Assembly (NCBI GenBank): GCA_022559985.1
Contig: JAFJTR010000014.1
Location: forward strand, 186,001 to 250,000
Source: Parastagonospora avenae f. sp. tritici 18332-5
Lineage: Eukaryota > Ascomycota > Dothideomycetes > Pleosporales > Phaeosphaeriaceae
Direction: 5' to 3'
DNA: 64,000 nt
In this document: positions 1-10,592 of the stretch, one piece after another
How positions within the stretch are numbered: the first letter of the stretch is position 1
Layout: every line of letters begins with the position of its first letter
Position numbers and translations under genes: made by a program
The notes under the pieces: generated by a model
Databases searched by the model: none
Told to the model about the DNA's origin: nothing
The model's input: the letters and a program-made list of their open reading frames with translations, nothing else

Positions 1-601
1 GTACACGAAGTTTCGACGATTTTCGAGTGTTGGCCAGAGGGAATGTGATAGGCAGAGTTCGCATACCAGCACTCCATTGTACTGTTCTCCATACTACTAC
101 TTCGTCTGAGGGACCAGACAGAAGCTCTGCCGACAACTGTATGTCATGTGGTAGGAATGAATCGCCCAAATCAGACGCGATGGTAACCAGACATGATATC
201 TCTTGCTTCGAGGTACTTTTCACCGTGACAACGCGAGGCGGCTTGAGAAATCGGATGTATCGCATGGGTGCATTTAGAGTTGGTGACAGTGAGAGTTTGA
301 GTGGGGGCGCAAAGATGGAGGGCGCTGTTCTCGGTACCCGACTAGGATGGTGAATGTGGGGGCGGCGGCTGGGAACTATGGGAACCTTGGGACTCTTTGA
401 ACACAATCTCTTAGCTGCATACCCTCATTCAACACATCATCGCACAACATCGACCCGAAGCATTCCGCGGCTGTAGGACACATGCGCCTTCACCCATTCT
501 GAGCTCAATGCGCCGTTGCGAAGAAGCGCGCGAGAGCAGCGATCCCTAGTCACCTCTCCCAGCCTCAGCGTCATCGCCCAAAGCCCAAAGGCAACGTCGA
601 C
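1..601. other. Window edge and 5' leader of the first gene
   Basis: I see no gene I can support here. Open frames at 27-353 (+) and 437-667 (-) give arginine- and serine-rich translations with no recognisable domain. About 100 bases before the ATG at 602 are C-rich and probably belong to the promoter or leader of the next gene. A coding exon of a gene lying mostly outside the window cannot be excluded. Confidence 0.4.
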
Positions 602-2014
602 ATGTACCGGCGCAGTGATCCTCGATGGAATCGCACGCTGCAGCACCTGTCCTCGAACATTGAACATGCAAACGAATCTGCGCAGGAGAACATCTATGGC
701 TTCACTCAGCGCTATGTGAACCCGTGTCTGTCATCTATCACCCAATGCGTCAACGTTTGCACCGCGCCATGCTTTCCCGCGCACAACGACCGCCGGCGTC
801 ATCGCTCAGCACGCGGCCGCGCCGAGTCGAGTTTCGATTTCTACGACGATTGGGAAGAGGACGAGAGCGACGGGCTGCTGGGCTGGGGTTCTGAGAATCT
901 GGACAGATTCTTGGGCAGCGCAAGCACATATGGGACAACAAACCAGCCTGGTCGCCAGCGCGCAATGAGCTATGGACAGCGGAACCGAGACCCGAGATAC
1001 AACACGGCGCGGAGAAAGAGCAACGCGCAGCAGGCCAGAGATGTAGCAGGCCAAGACCCGACCATCATCCCAAGCTCCTCCTACTTTGGCTTCCTGGGAC
1101 GGCTGCCGTTCAAGATTGGCGGCAAGGGCCTGCGCTACAAGCCGAGCGCAGCAGATCTTATAGACCACCCGGGCACATCGCGACGAAGCATGGAAGAGGA
1201 ACAGCCCTTGATCGAAGACAGCGAGGAAGACGCACTCGACCGCAGCGAGCACAAGGTCCACCGCAGGCAGCGAAGCGACACGCATACCTCAGGACACACC
1301 ACCGATTCCCTCAGCTCACGCGGCGACATTTTCCCCAGCGAGGACGAACTCGACGACGCAGTCCCTCTCGACGACGAGTTCACCCTCGTCCTCGAGCGCA
1401 GAACCACCAGCCAATGGAACGACGCAAGCAGTAACACCAACAGCAACAAGAAAAGGAGCAAGCGCCCGTCTGGCACCCGCGTATCCACGCGCTCCGCTTC
1501 ATCCCGCAGCACGCGAAAGTCAGAAGAAGCCGCGCTCCACTCTACATCCGAGACCATCGAGGAACTCGACATGCCCACCATGGACGAGCTGCAAGAAGAA
1601 GAAGAACGCCTGCGCATCGAGGAAGAACAACAAGTCTTCAGAAAGCGCCAGGAAGCCCAGCATCTCGCTGTACAGCGCGGCCTCGTCACCGACCAGGAGC
1701 GCCAGCTCAAAACTCCGCCTGTCTCGCGCACCCGCTCGCCGTCGCCGCAGCCCATGGCGACTGTGCAGTCGACTGTCTCGCCGCTGGTTAGGTCGCCGGC
1801 CAGTGAGTACCCGCCGCAGCACTCAGAGTTGGTGCCGTTCCCGAGCTTCGTGGATGTGCAGAGTATGCCCGAGAGCAGCAATTTTCACGTCGATGAGAGC
1901 GATTATAGTAGTATGGCGCCGACGCCGCAGAGGCCTTTGTCGCTCAGAAATGAGGCGAGGGAAGGCCAGGAGGATGAGGAGTTTGTGCCAGCGCGGTTGC
2001 CGAACTTTAAGTGA
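602..2014 (+). CDS. Conserved-looking hypothetical protein, mostly disordered
   Basis: This is a single-exon 470-aa protein that I cannot assign to a named family. The N-terminal 60 residues are Cys-containing and Asn/Gln-rich (CLSSITQCVNVCTAPC). They are followed by an acidic block rich in Asp and Glu. A short ordered, hydrophobic and Gly-rich stretch (YFGFLGRLPFKIGGKGLRY, about residues 160-178) is the best candidate for a conserved core. Then come acidic, serine-rich low-complexity sequence, a charged probable coiled coil (about residues 320-360, rich in Glu, Arg and Gln) and a Ser/Pro tail with SPSPQP. There is no signal peptide or membrane segment. The ATG at 602 is the first Met of the frame and has a run of C-rich leader before it. 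The gene converges on the next one, with only about 130 bases between the two stops. That it is a gene is fairly sure from length and composition; the function is unknown. Confidence 0.72.
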   Translation: MYRRSDPRWNRTLQHLSSNIEHANESAQENIYGFTQRYVNPCLSSITQCVNVCTAPCFPAHNDRRRHRSARGRAESSFDFYDDWEEDESDGLLGWGSENLDRFLGSASTYGTTNQPGRQRAMSYGQRNRDPRYNTARRKSNAQQARDVAGQDPTIIPSSSYFGFLGRLPFKIGGKGLRYKPSAADLIDHPGTSRRSMEEEQPLIEDSEEDALDRSEHKVHRRQRSDTHTSGHTTDSLSSRGDIFPSEDELDDAVPLDDEFTLVLERRTTSQWNDASSNTNSNKKRSKRPSGTRVSTRSASSRSTRKSEEAALHSTSETIEELDMPTMDELQEEEERLRIEEEQQVFRKRQEAQHLAVQRGLVTDQERQLKTPPVSRTRSPSPQPMATVQSTVSPLVRSPASEYPPQHSELVPFPSFVDVQSMPESSNFHVDESDYSSMAPTPQRPLSLRNEAREGQEDEEFVPARLPNFK

Positions 2015-2145
2015 GAGAGGTGAGGTGTATGTGGTGGTGGATGCGTGTAATGATAGCGCGCATATAGATGAATGTTGCTCGTATTTAGCATTGAGCGAAG
2101 TCGCCCTTGCCTACTTTTATAATGATATCAATTCAAGATATAATT

Positions 2146-3525
2146 TCACAGTCCCATATTCCCAAAAGTGATGGGCTTTTTCATCAAACTCCCGTAAATC
2201 TCATCCAGCACGCCTCGCTTCCTCTTCTTCCCCTCCTCCTTCCCACGCCTCTCTTCCTCCTCCTCTTCGTCCAGTTCCGCGTCTTCCTCAGTCCGCGGTT
2301 TCCACGCTGCTATGCTCCCATCTGCGTGCGCCGAGTACATTTCGACGTCATGCGCCCGCCACGCCAGTGCCGTGATCCTATCTTTCGCGTTCCGATCTCC
2401 CTTCGCAGCTGCTGGCATATCTGGCAGGCGCTTTTGCTGCTCCTGGCGGCGAAGGCGGCGCAACAGCTTCCCATCGAAGAGCTCGTAAGCAAGAACTTCG
2501 TGGCCGTTCGGATAGAACATGACATCTGCGCCTGGCTGGACATTGTGCACAGGCGGTAGAACGGGAATGCAGGGCGCGAGGCCGTGATTCTTGACCATGG
2601 GGCCAAAGTTTGCAAGCGTATTGGCGGCTGTATCTGTGTCCCATACTCGGATGCGTTGGTCGTGGCCGCACGTTACAAGGTGATGGCCATCTTCAGTCCA
2701 CACGATGCCGTTGACAGGTCCCCTGTGCGCCTGTCCTCGCGACGAATTGCGCGAGAATGAAGATGTTGTCTTGCCTTGGATGCCGATCGAGTCTTCGAGG
2801 TCGAGGACACCTAGCTCGCCTACGCTCCGCCGAATATCCCAAAAGCGTACACTGCCGTCTGTGGCTCCGCTGGCAAGGATGTGTTCGCGCACTGGGCTCC
2901 ACGCCGTGGACAGAACCGCGCCTGTGTGGCCTGCTAAGCTGTGGGTGTTTGCGCCAGACCTGAGGTCCACGAGGCGTACGTTTGGTGCTTGTGTGGCGCA
3001 TGCGACGAGCAAATGATCGGCAATAGGCGATAGGGCGATGTTGTAAACGACAGCATCGAGGTCGAACACTGCTGACGGAGCGAGCGTCTCGCTGGAGTAG
3101 AGCTTGACTGTGTGATCGTATGAAGACGTGAGAAAGGCGAGGGAGTCGAAAGGATAGAAGCACAGTTGTGTAATGCCTAATTTGTGTTCTTCCGTGGTCT
3201 TATTCACTGCAGAAAGAGGCAAATGCGTATCTCCAGTTTCAGTAGTTGTGGTTTGCGCCTCTAGGTCCCATATTGCAACCGATGAATCTGCGCCTCCCGA
3301 AAGCAAGTATCTGCCTTCGAATTTGTCGACAGTGATAGCATTAACTCCTGATGTGTGCGCCGGTACGCGCTCGTGCGGATCGTCTTTACTAGGCAGGCGT
3401 TGACTGAAGTTCAGGGTGGATGGCTGGATCGCGTGGATGAGGCTTGACGCGGTCGCACGTCTAAGAGCATCGTTGGAGATGGTACCGTACGCGCGGTCGA
3501 TCAAATGTTGGTGGCTCATATGCAA
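2146..3525 (-). CDS. ERCC8: CSA/ERCC8-like WD40 repeat protein (Rad28 family)
   Basis: A 459-aa intronless WD40 propeller. Human CSA/ERCC8 and yeast Rad28 belong to this family; CSA is the substrate receptor of a Cul4-DDB1 ubiquitin ligase in transcription-coupled repair. Visible support: a GxNAI-type first blade followed by GRYLLSGGADSSVAIWDLE, then TSSYDHTVKLYSSETL, a blade with VRLVDLRSG and GHTGAVLSTAWSP, ILASGATDGSVRFWDIRRS, and HHLVTCGHDQRIRVWDTD. These follow the human CSA order, including the WDxR DDB1-box-like ends of two blades (VRFWDIR, IRVWDTD). The C-terminus carries an acidic then Lys/Arg-rich tail (about residues 412-440) longer than the human one. The start is MHM at 3525; the second Met, six bases in, is equally possible. 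The gene is divergent from the Rrn10 gene. Confidence is high for WD40 and good for CSA orthology. Confidence 0.85.
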   Translation of the reverse strand: MHMSHQHLIDRAYGTISNDALRRATASSLIHAIQPSTLNFSQRLPSKDDPHERVPAHTSGVNAITVDKFEGRYLLSGGADSSVAIWDLEAQTTTTETGDTHLPLSAVNKTTEEHKLGITQLCFYPFDSLAFLTSSYDHTVKLYSSETLAPSAVFDLDAVVYNIALSPIADHLLVACATQAPNVRLVDLRSGANTHSLAGHTGAVLSTAWSPVREHILASGATDGSVRFWDIRRSVGELGVLDLEDSIGIQGKTTSSFSRNSSRGQAHRGPVNGIVWTEDGHHLVTCGHDQRIRVWDTDTAANTLANFGPMVKNHGLAPCIPVLPPVHNVQPGADVMFYPNGHEVLAYELFDGKLLRRLRRQEQQKRLPDMPAAAKGDRNAKDRITALAWRAHDVEMYSAHADGSIAAWKPRTEEDAELDEEEEEERRGKEEGKKRKRGVLDEIYGSLMKKPITFGNMGL

Positions 3526-3629
3526 CTACATGCTTCGGTGTGAATTGTGAGAAGACTCGAAGGCAAGGCGCCCCAGGTAGGCGAGCATATGACGTACATA
3601 CGCTCACCTCGAAGCTATGACCATCGTTC

Positions 3630-4414
3630 ATGGGAGGCGCGACACATTCATCCGCTAAGCCTCCCACTCACATGCAACAATCTTCAACACGCAGCATGCT
3701 TCGGCAACGAAAGTTCTACGGGACCTTTACTGAGCGCCCGCCCTCAGAGTCTTCTAGTGGCGACGAAAAGGCTGTCAACCAAAAAAGGTCACGCAAGGCT
3801 CGAAAAGCAAACCTTTACGATGCTGTAGCGGGTAAATAACATTTGCAAAGCCCTACCATATATAATATCTGACTGATCTCCGTGAAGGTAATGTGACTCA
3901 GGCCGGTATCATTGGTAATATTACAGACCCCAAAGCATCTCGACAGCAGCTACGCCCAGATGAAGTCCTCTTCAAACAAATCAAAGCGCCAATTCGCTAC
4001 GAGGAGACAGACTACTACTTCGCCCATGAGCGACTACCCCCAGGGCAGAAATTACCCTCTGGTGATATGCTGAGTGCATTGCACGCTTATGTGTCGAAGC
4101 TATATTCAATGAATGAATGCCCTGAGATGGAGAAAGCCTGGAAATGCATGGACGAGACAGCACTGATCGCTTTTGGCATCTTGATGGAAGAGATGGCAAA
4201 CGAGGTGCTTGGCGAGACAGGTGATCTGGCCTTCACTGAGGCAGCTGTTGTAGAAGAGGAGCGGGCACTAGGTTATGAGGATCAAGCAGACGAACAGGAG
4301 AAGCGTGCGCAGCGATCTGCAACAGCAGCACCGGGAAAAGAGGAAGAGCAACGGCCTGGTTTGCTGTCGTCAGACGATGATGCATCAGAGTACTCTACAG
4401 AGGCCTCCGATTGA
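3630..4414 (+). CDS. RRN10: UAF complex subunit Rrn10 (RNA polymerase I upstream activating factor)
   Basis: Two exons, 3630..3831 and 3888..4414, joined across a 56-nt GT-AG intron in phase 1, giving up to 242 aa. In yeast, Rrn10 is a small subunit of the Upstream Activating Factor that recruits RNA polymerase I to rDNA promoters. The recognisable core is DEVLFKQIKAP, then LHAYVSKLY, then MDETALIAFGILMEEMANE; it matches yeast Rrn10 in order (DEVL, a short Tyr-containing helix, DETSLI-x-LG-x-LIE). The protein ends in an acidic, serine-rich tail (DDDASEYSTEASD). The start is uncertain: Met codons at 3630, 3672 and 3696 are all in frame, and the last gives MLRQRKFYG. The core lies entirely in exon 2, so the identification does not depend on the start. 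It is divergent from the CSA-like gene, with about 105-170 bases between start codons. Confidence 0.8.
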
Positions 4415-4677
4415 AGCGAGCGAAGTTTACTCAGGGCACATCCTTTAGGGCTCGGAGTCTTTGCAAAGGGAAAGTTGTTCGGAGTGGGTAGGGTGCAGCT
4501 CATGATCGTGGTGGGTGGTGCTTTCCCCTCTGAGAGCCATCCACCTTGGAGGAGGAAGGCACGCGCACCGCGTCACCTCAACACTTCGGCTGAACAGTTC
4601 TTCTCTTCCTCATCACCTAATTCCTGCGTCTCTACATCTCCAGTAAACTCTCACTGACAGCTGCATCTTCACACACC

Positions 4678-5431
4678 ATGGTAACGTCCTGCCTCAATCT
4701 TGGATGCGACCCTGCTGACCTCACTTAGCCTAAGATTCAAGCCAATCCGCAGAAGGCGGCCACCATTCTTGCGTGGTTCCACAAGACAGCGCAAGCTCAT
4801 AGCATCAAAGACTTAGAGAAGACGCTGCCTCAGGTCGGAGCTATCAGCGGCATGCATGTCAAAGACTACTTGCAAGCGCTCTCAGACGAAAACAAGATCC
4901 GCGTGGAGAAGATTGGCAGTGGCAACTGGTACTGGAGCTTCCTCAGCGACGAGAAGAAGGCCAAGGATGCCATGCTCAGCAAGGCTCGGGAAGAGTTCAA
5001 CAAGATTAACGCGACGGTCGCCGAGCTTCAAGCTAAGGTCGACGAGGCAGGTGCTGCGCGTGCTGAAGATGAGGACGTCCTTATGGAGACAGGTGAGTGC
5101 CGCACTTTTGCCCATATGGCATCGACTGACTCACCTAGGGGGTGATCGCAAGACACTCATCACCAAGCATGGTGACTTGACCAAGGAGTTGGACAAGCTG
5201 CGGACTGAACTGGCTGCATACAGCGAGCAAGATCCGGTAGAAGTCGAGAAGAAGGCAGCGGAGACTCAGAAAGCACGCGACGATGCCAACAATTTCACGG
5301 ATCAGATCTACAGCATGGAGAGCTGGATCAAGAAGCAGGGCACCATGACCCCCGCGGATCTGGAGCCTGTCCTCAAAATGCTTTATGGAGATGAATTCGA
5401 CGAGGAGGAAGGCGGATTACGTGAGCTATAG
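4678..5431 (+). CDS. MND1: Meiotic nuclear division protein 1 (Mnd1)
   Basis: Three exons: 4678..4680, 4729..5092 and 5139..5431, giving 219 aa. Mnd1 pairs with Hop2 to stimulate Dmc1/Rad51 strand exchange during meiotic recombination. The N-terminal winged helix is clear: AWFHKTAQAHSIKDLEKTLP, then GISGMHVKDYLQ-like sequence (here AISGMHVKDYLQ), and the diagnostic GSGNWYWSFLSDEKK. A long Glu/Lys-rich coiled coil follows, and the C-terminal helix has MESWIKKQG. The first coding exon is just the ATG; the protein reads MPKIQANPQK after splicing. Without that join the first Met would be at 4852, inside the winged helix, and the conserved DLEK segment would be lost. A gene used in meiosis implies a sexual cycle in this lineage, now or recently. 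Length matches the family (about 205-220 aa). Confidence 0.93.
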
Positions 5432-5965
5432 GGATGGAGTAGAGTCACGTCTGTACGGTCCGAAGAGGGAGTGCAGGGGGCTGCTTCGGACACCAAAACC
5501 ACATACAACGTCGGTTTAGCATGTCGTCGCATGTTGTTTTAGATCTAGAAGTCGAATGCACGTATGTTGCAACTCATCTAGAGGCTCTTGAGTGACCAAG
5601 CAATACAGAAAGCGGTGTGGCGGTGCATTTATGAGCCATTTCGAATCATCCAGTCTTCACCGCTAATAACCCAAGAGACAGAGTCATTGTATGACTGTGG
5701 CTCGGACGCTACTCAATGCGGCAATACGGCTGGAGCTCAGACCCGCGCACGCGTTCCCAGTAGCGCTCATTTGCTTTCAGCACATCGTCATAGTAACTTT
5801 GACAAACCATCACCCAACGCTGGCTCGAATATAATAGGCCTTGTTGCCTTGCGCTTCTTTCCTTCTCTTTCTATTCAATTGTACTTATTGCACGCCCCTC
5901 CGCCAACTATCTCGATAGCGACTGCTGTACATAAAACGCCTCAAATCAAAATTCAATACCCCGCG
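5432..5965. other. Mnd1 3' region and Hel2 leader
   Basis: No gene seen. The reading frame of the next gene stays open upstream to 5588, but it has no ATG before 5966, so it is probably 5' leader rather than coding. The stretch before 5966 is pyrimidine- then A-rich, as in many fungal leaders. Confidence 0.5.
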
Positions 5966-8406
5966 ATGGCTGCTACTGGGGAAACCGGCACTGCAACTGG
6001 AGCGCAGGATCAACCGCGCATCCCTGCGAGCCCGCAACGGCGCGGTAGAGGTGGCCGGGGACGTGGAAGAGGAGGTCCTGCTGGATCAGAAGACCGACCT
6101 GAGCATGCTGGTGGCCGAGGCAGAGGCAGGGGCGACTCTCACAATGGGCGTGGGCGCGGACGAGGTCAGCGAGACGGCGCAAGCAACCGAGGGGGACATG
6201 CTGCAGACAAAGGCAAGGCGCCGGCAGCAGATACAGAGCAGCAAGACCAGACACCGGCCACAGTTCCCAAGGTCGTCCTCCCGCAGGCCGACGACGACGA
6301 CGATGCTGAAGTCTGCTTCATTTGCGCCTCGCCCGTTCAGCACACCGCCGTCGCTCCTTGCAATCACCGGACATGCCACATTTGCTCTATTCGAATGCGA
6401 GCGTTGTACAAGACCAAGGCTTGCGCCCATTGTAGGACTGAATCCGACCACGTTATCCTCACAGACGACACCGAAAAGAACTATGACAGCTTCAACGCGG
6501 CCGACTTCTTCCAATCAAATGACAGCCTAGGCATACATTTCGAGAACCCACAGGCTTTTGACGACACACGGTTGTTGTTGCAATACAACTGCCCAGAGGG
6601 CGACTGTGATGTTGCGTGCCTGGGCTGGCCAGACCTGCATCGCCATGTCAAGACAGCGCACGGCAAGGTCATGTGGTAAGTCATCCCCTAGCATACACCT
6701 CCGAAGTATGACGACTAATCTCCGATAGCGATCTGTGTACACGAAACAAAAAAGTCTTCACGCACGAACACGAGCTTTTCACACACCCGGAGTTACGGAA
6801 ACATCAAAAGTTCGGCGACGACAACCCAGGTTCCGTGGATCAGAGCGGCTTCAGGGGACATCCTGAATGTGGCTTTTGTCGCGAGCGCTTTTATGGGGAC
6901 GACGAGCTGTACACTCATTGCCGAGACAAGCACGAACGCTGTCACATTTGCGATCGACGCGATGGTAGCAGGAAACAACAGTACTACGTCAACTATGATT
7001 CGCTGGAAGCGCACTTCAAGAAAGACCATTTCCTCTGCCCTGACCGCGAGTGCTTGGACAAGAAATTTGTTGTTTTCGATTCAGAAATGGATCTGAAGGC
7101 ACATCAGATTGAGTCTCACCCCAATGGTCTCACGAAAGATGCTCTGCGGGATGCCAGGCGAGTCGACATGTCCGGCTTCCAGTTCCGTGCGCCGCACGAG
7201 CAGGACAATGGTGGTAGACGAGATGACCGCCGACGTGAAGGTGGAAGGGGTCGTGGACGAGGCCGAGACCCAAACGCGGAGCCTCTTCCTGCATCTTCAG
7301 CTCAAACCTTGAGCCGAGCCGAACTTGCTTACCAGCGGCAAATGGAAGCTCAGAACTCTACAACTGGAACAGCAAGAGCTTTTGGTGGCCAGCTCACAGC
7401 GCCTACGCCAGGCGAAGCATTTGCAGCGAGACCACCACCTAATGCATCTGAGCCACCTACAGTCACAGCATCGCGTCCCCCGGCTGGCAGCAATCTTGCC
7501 AATGGTGTTGGTCAGCTGAATCTCAATACACAACCGACAGCTTCTGCACCCCAGACACCCCAGACACCCCAGGAGCAAGCACGTTTACTTCGTCACAACG
7601 CAGTCATAGAACGAGCAACGGGTCTGCTACGCAACGATGCGCCAAAGCTTCAGGAATTCCGATCATCGATCTCGGCGTATCGAAACTCGAAGACATCAGC
7701 AATGGAACTCATTGAAGGCTTCTTTGCGCTTTTTGATACCAACTCAAAAGAGATTGGCAAGCTCGTCAAGGAACTCGCTGACATTTTTGAGATTCCTGCG
7801 AAGCGAGAAGGTCTGCTAAAGGCATGGAATGACTGGAAGGCGATCAACGAAGATTATCCGTCTTTACCAGGATCCTCAGCATTGAATGGCAGTGGTCCTG
7901 CGCATGGCGGCTCACGCGTACTAAAGCTCAAGAGCTCAACAGCGCAGTCATCACGATCGACAGCCAATCAAAAGGCAAGCTGGTCCTCCCCATCGTCAAG
8001 CAATCCTTTTCCTGCTCTGCCAGCTGCCTCCGCGAATCGTATTGGGGCGAAGCCTGGGCAGACGCCCTGGGCTTCTTCATCGTCTGCTGCAGCAAGTGCG
8101 CGTACATCACCACTCCCGTCTCGCAACGCCTCTTCAGCTGCCTTGAACAAGAAGCCGAATGTTGCAGCGGATGCATTCCCTGCGCTGCCAGCAGCCGCAA
8201 AGCCTACTAGCACGATCTTCAGCCCGGGCTATACTGGACATGGGCTACGACGAGATAATAGTGGACGGAATACTCCTGTTAGCAACCCATGGGCTGGCCC
8301 TTCGGGAGGTGCTAGCGGTGCGACGACGCCTGCCGGAGAGGACGATGGTGTGGGCAAGAAGAAGGGCAACAAGGGCAAAAAGCAGACGCTGTTTCAATGG
8401 GGCTGA
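5966..8406 (+). CDS. HEL2: Hel2/ZNF598-type RING and C2H2 zinc-finger E3 ubiquitin ligase
   Basis: Two exons, 5966..6675 and 6729..8406 (795 aa). Hel2/ZNF598 detects collided ribosomes and ubiquitinates small-subunit proteins to start ribosome-associated quality control. Domains: an RGG-rich disordered N-terminus (about residues 25-80), a RING finger at about 114-157 (CFICASPVQHTAV, then CNHRTCHICSIRMRALY and CAHCRTE), and then a series of C2H2 fingers. The first C2H2 unit is split by the intron (CDLCTRNKKVFTHEHELF after the join). The next are CGFCRERFYGDDELYTHC, CHICDRRDGSRKQQYYVNY and CPDRECLDKKFVVF. Downstream are a second RGRGR patch, a helical region (about 505-590) and a Ser/Pro/Ala tail ending in KKKGNKGKKQTLFQWG, which resembles the C-terminus of fungal Hel2. 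ATG 5966 is the first Met of the frame. Confidence 0.92.
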
Positions 8407-9012
8407 GATGGAACTTTACGTGGTCAAACTCCAGTGAGCCAGTGAATGTGATATGTAAGCGGTGAACATCATGACAAGGGTATGGACTCGCGATAAGTAC
8501 CATGGTATTCAGGCAAATTGTCCCTAGACAGCAGCCGCGAAGCGTTCAAGGTGGTGATGTCGGCCGTTTGGCGATCCGCATGCCAGACCACCAGGTGGCC
8601 TCATGTAGAATTTTACGTACAGTAGTGCGCTAAGCAGGCACAATTATCGAAGTACTTTGGTACACGACGAAGACGGTGGCTGTTAACGCCGGATTGCTGC
8701 AGCGCACGGTAGCCTCGCTGGCGCCAACGCCCGTTCCGTCGGATTACCCGCGTTATTGCGCGTTAGTTCCCGAGCGCAATGCTGCGCATTCAGCGGAATT
8801 ATTGGACGAAGAGCTCCTGTTGGGTCCTCTTATGTTCCTTCTGCGTCTTGATTCGCCTAACAGCCGTTACCCCTCATTGAACCATGGCTACTGCGATAGG
8901 CCTAGGTTGATGCCTAAAGCAGGAAAGTCCAAAATCTCTTTATCTTAATCGTCTTCAGCCCTCACTTGAAGATCCACCACCATCGCACCTCCAAGCTTTG
9001 ACCAAAATAGTC
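8407..9012. promoter_or_regulatory. Intergenic region upstream of velB
   Basis: About 600 bases between the Hel2 stop and the VelB start. I see no coding sequence. The last 60 bases before the ATG are C/A-rich leader. This presumably contains the velB promoter, but I cannot point to a defined element. Confidence 0.4.
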
Positions 9013-10592
9013 ATGATGCAGCATCAAATACCACACCAACAGCAGCATGCCCTACCGCCACACCACCAGATGCAGCCGCAACACATGCAACAGCGTCAGC
9101 AGTTACAGCAACATCAACAACACCAACACGCTCCTGTGCAACCACAACAACCCCAGCTATCCTATGAGCACGGCGAAAACCGTGGTGATTTTGTAGGTGT
9201 CAGACATGATCGGACCTACAGGTAAGACTCACGTGCCATGTTGGCTTCAAATAGCTAACACACCGCAGATTAGTAGTCGAGCAACAGCCCGTCAGAGCCC
9301 GAATGTGCGGTTTTGGCGACAAGGTAAGACAGCCCGTTGCCCACCTCTCTGGTACAGCACTGAGACATGTGACCACTTACAGGACCGACGACCTATTACT
9401 CCTCCACCTTGCATCCGCTTGATTGTCCTGGACAACAAGACGGGCGAGGAGATTGACCCAGGTGATGTCGACAGTACTTTCTTCGTTCTCATGGTCGATC
9501 TGTGGCACGAGGACAGCAGTCGCGCAGTAAATCTAGTGAGGCATAGCAGTGCAGCGCCCACGGTTTCCATCTCTAGCAGCACGGTTGCCAGTTATCCTCC
9601 ACCACCAGAGCGTAATATGTACATGGCTACTGCTATGATGCCGACTCAATGGGATCCAACGTCTGGTCGACAAGTAGCGCCCCCTGCTCACTACCCACAG
9701 CAAGGGATGCCCCAACAGTACAACTATCAACCCAATCCTAGCAATACAGGTTATCCTTCGTATGGGGCGCAGAACGGGTATGCTCCAAATCAGCAGCCAA
9801 TCCCCATTTCCATCCCAGCTCCGACTCTCAACCAGAACCACACGCGGAATCTCATCGGGATGAATGCTGTCAACGCATGCCGACTCAACGACCCAGATGG
9901 CAAGCTTGGGTTCTGGTTTGTTCTTCAAGATCTCTCAGTGCGAACCGAAGGCAACTTCAGGTATGTCGATCACACTCTATGCATATTTGTTCGACGTTGA
10001 CGAATTTTTTTAGACTCAAACTAAGCATGTGTGACGTGGGCACCGGACAAGGTGCCAATGCCGTTGTTTCGAATGGCAAATGTCCCGTACTTGCAACCAG
10101 CTTCTCTGAGCCCTTCACTGTCTACTCGGCCAAGAAGTTTCCGGGTGTGATCGAGTCTACGCCACTCAGCAAGTGCTTTGCCCACCAGGGAATCAAGATC
10201 CCTATCCGCAAAGATGGCCCAAAGGTCGCGAACCAGGACGAGTTCGACGCAGATGAGTATGGTAGGCATTGACGTGCTGCCTAGCCCCATCCCGATAACA
10301 CAAGTGAGGCGTGCTAAATTGATAAGCAGACAACAATAAACTGTCATCCAAATCGACCCCAATCGAAGAAGCCGTCATCAAATGCGTGTTTCCATATTCA
10401 CCTCCGGATAATACTGTGACCGCGGATAAGGAAGAGGAGGACCCCGTAACCAACATCATAGCAGCTCGCCGAGACTCACTCGTGGAACCTCTGTCGCCCA
10501 CCTTCAATGCGCCCGCGGCTTCTGAATTCGACCCATGCGACACTGATCCATTTCTCTCCGATCTAAAGCTGCTTACCTCACTTTGGAACTGA
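9013..10592 (+). CDS. velB: Velvet family regulator VelB
   Basis: Five exons: 9013..9221, 9269..9323, 9383..9960, 10014..10261 and 10330..10592 (450 aa). VelB is a nuclear DNA-binding velvet protein that works with VeA and LaeA, or with VosA, to coordinate development, sporulation and secondary metabolism. An N-terminal Gln/His-rich tract (about residues 1-60) leads into the velvet fold: LVVEQQPVRARMCGFGDKD, RRPITPPPCIRLIV, FFVLMVDLWHED, then NACRLNDPDGKLGFWFVLQD, LSVRTEGNFRLKLSMCDVG and SPLSKCFAHQGIKIPIRKDG-like sequence (here TPLSKCFAHQGIKIPIRKDG). A Pro/Gln/Tyr-rich insert of about 100 residues (about 148-246) splits the velvet domain, which is the VelB hallmark and separates it from VeA and VosA. 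All four joins restore velvet consensus. The acidic C-terminus ends DLKLLTSLWN. The protein is longer than the Aspergillus VelB I remember, mainly because of the Q/H tract. Confidence 0.93.

Noticed and set aside
1135..1881. A 248-codon Ser-rich minus frame opposite the first gene
   Set aside because: A composition shadow with no motif, overlapping a better supported + gene.
5588..5965. N-terminal extension of Hel2 upstream of 5966
   Set aside because: The frame is open but has no ATG and its translation does not resemble Hel2; treated as leader.
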